Assembly (NCBI RefSeq): GCF_963676935.1
Contig: NZ_OY781470.1
Coordinates: 3,044,162-3,108,161, forward strand
Length of the DNA stretch: 64,000 nt
Direction: 5' to 3'
From: Halarcobacter sp.
GTDB taxonomy: Bacteria; Campylobacterota; Campylobacteria; Campylobacterales; Arcobacteraceae
Part shown: positions 59,638-64,000 of the stretch, piece by piece
Position numbering within the stretch: the first letter of the stretch is position 1
Layout of the letters: each line of letters opens with the position of its first letter
The notes under the pieces: model-generated
Databases searched by the model: none
Told to the model about the DNA's origin: nothing
Seen by the model: only the letters and a program-made list of their open reading frames with translations
Made by a program: the position numbers and the translations under genes

Positions 59638-60860
59638 TGACCATTTCCGTAAACCTTATATTTAAAAGTTGTTAAATCGTTTATTCCCATAGGTCCTCTA
59701 GAGTGAAGTTTATTCGTTGAGATACCTACTTCAGCCCCAAGTCCAAAAGCTCCACCATCTGTAAATCTTGTACTTGCATTTGCATATACGCAAGCTGCAT
59801 CTACTTCATTTAAAAACTTATTTACAATTGAGTAGTTTTCACTAATAATTGATTCTGAGTGACCTGAACCGTATTTACTTATATGAAGTATGGCTTCATT
59901 TACATTTTTTACAATTTTTATATTTAAAATATTTGCCAAATACTCAGTATCATAATCTTCATGTGTTGCACATTGAATATCTATATATTCCCTCGTTAGC
60001 TCACAACCTTTTAATTGTGTGTTTGCTGCAACAAATGCTTCATGTAAAGGGGGTAAGATATATCTAGCTACATCTTGATGAATAAGTAATGTTTCCATTG
60101 AGTTACAAACACCTGGTCTTTGAACTTTTGCATTTATTGCAATTTTTATCGCTTTGTCATGGTTTGCATCTTTATCAATATAAACATGACATAATCCTTT
60201 ATCATGTTTTACAACAGGGATAGTTGAGTTTTCACTAATATATTTTATTAGAGCTTCTCCACCTCTTGGTACAATTAAATCAACATATTTATCTTGTTTA
60301 ATAAGATTTGCTACACCCTCTCTACTTGAATCAGGTAATAATGATATAGCTTGTTCTGGTAACTTGTTTTTTGCTAATACATGTCTTAATACATTTGCAA
60401 TTGCATTATTTGAATTTTCAGCTTCTTTCCCACCTTTTAATACACAAGCATTTCCACTTTTAAAGCATAGTGCTGCAGTATCAGATGTAACATTTGGTCT
60501 ACTTTCATAGATAATTCCAATAACACCAATTGGTATTGAAACTTTTTGGATATTTAATCCATTTTCAGTTACCCAACCATCAAGAGTTCTTCCTACAGGC
60601 TCTTTAAGTGTTGCAATCTCTCTAATGGCATTAGCCATTGATTCAACCCTTTCACCTGTTAATAATAATCTATCTAATAGTGCTTCCGGAAGTCCACCTA
60701 ACTCACCTTTACTCATATCTTTTGCATTTGCACTTACTATAAAGTCACAGTGCTCGATTAGAGCATCTGCCATCTCATTTAAAACTCTATTTTTAACTTC
60801 GCCACTTAATGTAGCTATTTCTCTACTAATTTTTTTTGTTTCTTCTAAAAATTGTTGCAT
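59628..60860 (-). CDS. proA: Gamma-glutamyl phosphate reductase
   Basis: ProA catalyses the second step of proline synthesis. The 410 residues include IGVIGIIYESRPNVTSDTAALCFKSGNACVLKGGKEA and the catalytic Cys in QRPGVCNSMETLL, plus SRFTDGGAFGLGAEVGIST at the end. Family length. No proB adjacent. Confidence 0.96.
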   Translation of the reverse strand: MQQFLEETKKISREIATLSGEVKNRVLNEMADALIEHCDFIVSANAKDMSKGELGGLPEALLDRLLLTGERVESMANAIREIATLKEPVGRTLDGWVTENGLNIQKVSIPIGVIGIIYESRPNVTSDTAALCFKSGNACVLKGGKEAENSNNAIANVLRHVLAKNKLPEQAISLLPDSSREGVANLIKQDKYVDLIVPRGGEALIKYISENSTIPVVKHDKGLCHVYIDKDANHDKAIKIAINAKVQRPGVCNSMETLLIHQDVARYILPPLHEAFVAANTQLKGCELTREYIDIQCATHEDYDTEYLANILNIKIVKNVNEAILHISKYGSGHSESIISENYSIVNKFLNEVDAACVYANASTRFTDGGAFGLGAEVGISTNKLHSRGPMGINDLTTFKYKVYGNGQIR

Positions 60861-60951
60861 TTTTTGTCCTAGTTGATTGCAATTTTGATAATTTTATCTA
60901 AAATTTTCTTTTTTTAAACTAGAAGGATAGTATTGTAAGTAATATTATGAT

Positions 60952-60974
60952 GGTAGTAGATAGTTTCTACTACC
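60952..60974. other. Hairpin downstream of trxA
   Basis: GGTAGTAGA and TCTACTACC form a 9-bp stem with a five-base loop, 16 bases beyond the trxA stop codon. On the minus strand the T-run precedes the stem, so it is not a standard intrinsic terminator; it may stabilise the 3' end. Confidence 0.45.
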
Positions 60975-60990
60975 AAAAAATCGTATTTTA

Positions 60991-61308
60991 TTATAATTGT
61001 GCGCTAATTTTATCAGCAAAAACTTGTTTTGGTTGAGCACCAATTAGTTGGTCAACAATCTCTCCATTTTTCATAATTAAAATAGTTGGTACTGATCTAA
61101 CTCCAAATTTAACTGCTAAGTCTTGTTGTTCATCAGTATTTACTTTACATACGTTTGCTTTTCCTTCAAAATCTGTTGCTAATTCATCTATAATAGGAGA
61201 AAGCATTCTACACGGTCCACACCAAGGAGCCCAAAAGTCTACTAGTGATACACCTTCACCTACAGTTGATTCAAAATTTTCAGTTGTTAATTCAATATAA
61301 TTCGCCAT
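60991..61308 (-). CDS. trxA: Thioredoxin
   Basis: A 105-residue thioredoxin with the active site WAPWCGPCRML and cis-Pro in VRSVPTILIM. It keeps cytosolic thiols reduced, including those of peroxidases and NrdA. No trxB adjacent. AAAGGAT lies upstream of the ATG. Confidence 0.96.
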   Translation of the reverse strand: MANYIELTTENFESTVGEGVSLVDFWAPWCGPCRMLSPIIDELATDFEGKANVCKVNTDEQQDLAVKFGVRSVPTILIMKNGEIVDQLIGAQPKQVFADKISAQL

Positions 61309-61367
61309 AAAAATCCTTTATTATTTTTTAAGTGGAAAAATTCTATCCTAATATTTTACAAATGTCA

Positions 61368-61377
61368 AGTATATACT
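61368..61377. promoter_or_regulatory. Candidate HxlR operator between trxA and the 61454 gene
   Basis: AGTATATACT is a perfect palindrome in the shared upstream region. A repeated GTTACT motif (61390s and 61402) follows. It may bind the HxlR-type regulator encoded next door, by analogy with the site at 62864. Weak. Confidence 0.35.
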
Positions 61378-61453
61378 AAAAAGTTTTATAGTTACTTTTA
61401 AGTTACTATTAAAAATATATTTAATAAAATTAAATAAAAAGTAGGACTTTATT

Positions 61454-61810
61454 ATGGAAACTAAAGAATACAACTGTTTTTTTCAATTAGCTACAGATAT
61501 TATAGGTGGAAAATGGAAATCTATTGTTCTTTGGGCACTAAAAAAAGATGTAAAAAGAAATGGTGAATTAAGAAAGATTATTCCAAATATTAGTCAAAAA
61601 ATGTTAACTCAACAATTAAGGGAATTAGAAGAGGCAGGAGTTGTTGATAGAATTGTATATCCTGTTATTCCACCAAAAGTTGAATATAAATTGACTCAAA
61701 GTGGAGAGAAACTCATCCCCATTTTAGAACAGTTGCATGATTGGGGTAAAGAGTATGCTAAAGATAACAAGATAGATATTATAAAAGATGCAAATTGTGT
61801 TATAGAGTAG
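61454..61810 (+). CDS. HxlR-family regulator, copy 1
   Basis: A 118-residue winged-helix regulator: CFFQLATDIIGGKWKSIVLWALKK, NGELRKIIPNISQKMLTQQLRELEEAGVVDRIVYPVIPPKVEYKLT. HxlR proteins sense electrophiles or redox through a Cys at this N-terminal position (here near residue 9). It is divergent from trxA and convergent with the quinone reductase gene, and similar to the regulator at 62903. Confidence 0.88.
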   Translation: METKEYNCFFQLATDIIGGKWKSIVLWALKKDVKRNGELRKIIPNISQKMLTQQLRELEEAGVVDRIVYPVIPPKVEYKLTQSGEKLIPILEQLHDWGKEYAKDNKIDIIKDANCVIE

Positions 61811-61824
61811 TTCTACTCTATAAC
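61799..61824. terminator. Bidirectional terminator between the HxlR gene and the quinone reductase gene
   Basis: GTTATAGAGTAG and CTACTCTATAAC are exact complements, 12 bp with a two-base spacer, and the pair covers both stop codons. Confidence 0.75.
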
Positions 61825-62792
61825 TTTACTAAATATCTTCCTACAGATTTACCTGATAAAAGATTATTGTAAGCTTCTTGTATCTCTTCAAGATTAATCT
61901 CAGTAGTTAAATCATCTAATACATCTACATTAAACTCATTTGCAAGTTTTTCCCATGCAGCTGCTTTTTTATCTAATTTACACTCTACTGAATCAATACC
62001 TATTAATCTTACGCCTCTTAAAATAAATGGAAAAACATTTGTATTTAATTCAAATGATGAAGTTAATCCACAACAAGTTGCTACACCATCATATTTTATT
62101 ATTTTTAGAGCTTCTGCTAAAATATTACCACCAACTGTATCAACTACAGCATCATATTTTTCAGATCCCATAGGTCTTTTGTTCTCTACATCAAACTCTT
62201 TTCTAAGAATAACCTCTTTTGCACCTAAAGATTTTAAAAAGTCAATTTTTTCTTCTTTTCCAGATATTGCAGTTACATTAAATCCTAATTTACTTAAGAT
62301 TGCAACAGCTAAACTTCCTACACCGCCAGTTGCTCCTGTAACTAACACTTCTCCAGCTTTTATCCCATTATTTAATAATTCATTTACACTTAATGCAGCA
62401 GTTAATCCAGCTGTACCATAAGTCATAATCTCTTTATCACTTAATCCTGAAGGAATTTTTACTACCCAAGATTCTGGTACTTTTACATATTCACTATGAC
62501 CACCATTTGTATTCATACCTAAATCATAACCTGTAACTAAAACTTTATCCCCAGTTTTAAATAAATCACTTTTTGATTCTTCTATTGTTCCTGCTACATC
62601 AATCCCTGTAATATGTGGGAACACTCTAGTAACTCCAGGATTACCTATAGAACTTAGTGCATCTTTATAATTTAGTGAAGAGTATGTTGCTTTTATTAAG
62701 ACTTCGTTCTCTTCAATCTTTGGAATCTCAATATCCTGTAACCCTGCGCTAAATTCTTTATTATCATTTTTTTCTACTATAAATGCTTTCAT
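61818..62792 (-). CDS. Quinone oxidoreductase of the YhdH/YhfP (AcuI) type
   Basis: A 324-residue zinc-free medium-chain dehydrogenase: SSLNYKDALSSIGNPGVTRVFPHITGIDVAGTI at the start, GTAGLTAALSV and the NADPH-site VLVTGATGGVGSLAVAIL. This is the YhdH/YhfP group (acrylyl-CoA or quinone reduction). Divergent from an HxlR regulator gene, a frequent arrangement for quinone- or electrophile-induced reductases. Confidence 0.9.
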   Translation of the reverse strand: MKAFIVEKNDNKEFSAGLQDIEIPKIEENEVLIKATYSSLNYKDALSSIGNPGVTRVFPHITGIDVAGTIEESKSDLFKTGDKVLVTGYDLGMNTNGGHSEYVKVPESWVVKIPSGLSDKEIMTYGTAGLTAALSVNELLNNGIKAGEVLVTGATGGVGSLAVAILSKLGFNVTAISGKEEKIDFLKSLGAKEVILRKEFDVENKRPMGSEKYDAVVDTVGGNILAEALKIIKYDGVATCCGLTSSFELNTNVFPFILRGVRLIGIDSVECKLDKKAAAWEKLANEFNVDVLDDLTTEINLEEIQEAYNNLLSGKSVGRYLVKL

Positions 62793-62863
62793 TTTTATCC
62801 TTTTAATTTATTTATAGTGTAACTTTAGCTAAAATATATTAAAAGTGCAAGAACTTACTAAAA

Positions 62864-62878
62864 AGATAGGTACTATCT
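62864..62878. promoter_or_regulatory. Operator-like palindrome between quinone reductase and HxlR genes
   Basis: AGATAG and CTATCT flank GTA as a perfect palindrome, with a further AAAGATACTAT just to the right. It lies 24 bases upstream of the 62903 start and 71 bases upstream of the quinone reductase gene. It is a likely site for the HxlR regulator. Confidence 0.6.
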
Positions 62879-62902
62879 AAAAAGATACTATAGGAAGATT
62901 TA

Positions 62903-63250
62903 ATGACAAAAAGAATAGATATAGATAAAATTGACGACAACGATAAATGTCCAGTAGAAACAGCGATTGATGTATTAGCTGGAAAATGGAAAATACTAAT
63001 TTTATGGTATTTAAGAAGAGATATAAAAAGATTTAGTGAATTAAAAAAAATGTTACCAAGAACTACTCAAAAGATGTTAATTCAAAAATTAAGAGAATTA
63101 GAAGAGGATGGTTTAGTTCATAGAGAGGTTTATCCAGTTGTTCCTCCAAAAGTTGAATACTCTTTAACTGAGTATGGTAAAACTTTAAAACCTATTATAA
63201 AACAGTTGTATTTATGGGGTGAAATTCATAAGGAAAAGTTTAATAAGTAA
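62903..63250 (+). CDS. HxlR-family regulator, copy 2
   Basis: A 115-residue winged-helix protein with DKCPVETAIDVLAGKWKILILWYLRRDIKRFSELKKMLPRTTQKMLIQKLRELEEDGLVHREVYPVVPPKVEYSLT. The Cys before PVE (near residue 14) is the sensory Cys position in QorR-like members. Divergent from the quinone reductase gene, so it probably controls it. Ends 11 bases inside the convergent permease gene. Confidence 0.9.
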   Translation: MTKRIDIDKIDDNDKCPVETAIDVLAGKWKILILWYLRRDIKRFSELKKMLPRTTQKMLIQKLRELEEDGLVHREVYPVVPPKVEYSLTEYGKTLKPIIKQLYLWGEIHKEKFNK

Positions 63251-63932
63251 ACTTTTTCTTTAAAATAAAATAGATTATGGCACTAATACCTGCACTAGAT
63301 AATATCATAGTCATAATCATGATTTGATATCGTACGGCAATTAAAGGGTTAACACCACTTAATATTTGACCTGTCATCATACCAGGAAGAGAAACAAGCC
63401 CCACTGCTAATAAAGAGTTTATTTGAGGTATCATACATGCTTTAAAAGATATTTCTCTTGCTTGTTCAAACTCTAATCCTCTTTGTATCTCTTTTTCAAA
63501 TCTTTCTATTGCTAAAGATAAAGCGTTCATTGTATTTGCGAATATCATTCCTGCAAGTGGAATAATGTACCTTGGCTCATAAGCATATTCTAGATTTAAC
63601 ACTAAAATTACAATAAATAAGTTAATTACTCCTGATATTAGTATTGAAATAAGTATATGTAAATAATGTCTCAAAGATTTATCTATAGTATTTCTAATAG
63701 CTATAAAAGAAGATACTATAATCATAAAACAGATAATAAATAAACCTAAGAATATATTTTTAGATTCAAATATAAATATTAGAAGGTAACCAATTGCAAG
63801 AAGTTGTATCAACATTCTAATTGTTGATATTATAATTTCACTAGAGTCTTTTGTCCATTTTTTATAGTAGTACCACACAAATACAAGAGGTATAAGTGTG
63901 ATTAAAAGGTTGACAAAAGAGATATTTTGCAT
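63240..63932 (-). CDS. fetB: FetB-type (UPF0014) ABC permease
   Basis: A 230-residue membrane protein with about seven hydrophobic segments and the family motif PLAGMIFANTMNALSLAIERFEKEI and LPGMMTGQILSGVNPLIAVRYQIMIM. In E. coli FetAB exports iron and protects from peroxide. It starts with the stop codon of the upstream ATPase gene one base away. Confidence 0.9.
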   Translation of the reverse strand: MQNISFVNLLITLIPLVFVWYYYKKWTKDSSEIIISTIRMLIQLLAIGYLLIFIFESKNIFLGLFIICFMIIVSSFIAIRNTIDKSLRHYLHILISILISGVINLFIVILVLNLEYAYEPRYIIPLAGMIFANTMNALSLAIERFEKEIQRGLEFEQAREISFKACMIPQINSLLAVGLVSLPGMMTGQILSGVNPLIAVRYQIMIMTMILSSAGISAIIYFILKKKFTY

Positions 63933-63933
63933 C

Positions 63934-64000
63934 TTATCCTCTAAGTAGGTCTTTTAAACTATCTTTTGGATTTTTCCCATCTAGTATAAGTTTTACCTCT
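63934..64000 (-). CDS. fetA: ABC transporter ATP-binding protein, FetA-type (C-terminal end only)
   Basis: Only the last 21 codons are inside the window, giving EVKLILDGKNPKDSLKDLLRG and a stop. The gene runs leftward into fetB, so it should be its ATPase partner. Identity rests on position, since no ABC motif is visible. Confidence 0.55.
   Translation of the reverse strand, partial: EVKLILDGKNPKDSLKDLLRG

Noticed and set aside
60952..60974. Intrinsic terminator of trxA
   Set aside because: The stem is good, but the T-run is on the wrong side for leftward transcription.

Overview
The window comes from an AT-rich (roughly 30% GC by eye) member of the Campylobacterota, most likely an Arcobacter-type diazotroph. 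This rests on codon usage, on the RpoN, NrdAB, PurB and ProA sequences, and on the style of the sigma-54 promoters (GGAA at -24). No rRNA, tRNA or CRISPR array was seen.

Positions 1-41033 are essentially one nitrogen-fixation and molybdenum island. From the left, all leftward: nifA (cut by the window edge), nifT, a NadB/SdhA-type flavoprotein and an aldo/keto reductase behind a sigma-54 promoter. Next comes a leftward molybdate operon (modE, modA, a TOBE protein, modB, a DsrE-like protein, modC, a second modA/modB pair, modD), headed by two ModE-type palindromes, then nifK, nifD, an unrecognised 119-residue gene and nifH. A short rightward block (cardiolipin synthase, MOSC protein, acetyltransferase) separates this from a leftward operon nifX, a NifX-associated gene, nifF, nifW, nifZ, two ferredoxin-fold genes and a gene for sigma-54 itself (rpoN). 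A leftward nifN operon follows, carrying two peroxiredoxin-like proteins without the expected catalytic cysteine, an ankyrin protein, a SagB-type nitroreductase and a 100-residue unknown. About 3 kb of apparently unrelated genes separate nifN from nifE.

nifE and a rightward operon share overlapping back-to-back sigma-54 promoters. That operon encodes a NifX-like protein, a ferredoxin, a HicB/Sel1/NifU-type fusion, another NifX-like protein and an FprA flavodiiron protein. Then come nifB with a small partner, and an operon nifV, an acetyltransferase, a small metalloprotein, a BFD-like protein, a leucine-rich-repeat protein and a short nifQ. Eight sigma-54 promoters with nearly the same sequence tie these units into one regulon, with NifA as the likely activator and the linked rpoN possibly as a positive-feedback component. 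nifU and nifS were not seen as separate genes, so Fe-S supply probably comes from genes outside the window.

Positions 41038-46908 are housekeeping (RluA-type pseudouridine synthase, purB, nrdA, nrdB). Positions 46934-49660 are an accessory patch rich in palindromes, with a protein of unknown function and an intact IS110-family element whose upstream noncoding region folds like a bridge-RNA candidate. From 49660 to the end is an ordinary mixture: SprA-type putative metalloprotease, diguanylate cyclase, S24-like protein, three tiny membrane proteins, cytochrome c, OmpA-type protein, phosphatase, amidase, phosphomannomutase, DNA methyltransferase repair protein, LysE exporter, proA, trxA, two HxlR regulators flanking a quinone reductase, and the start of a FetAB-type transporter.
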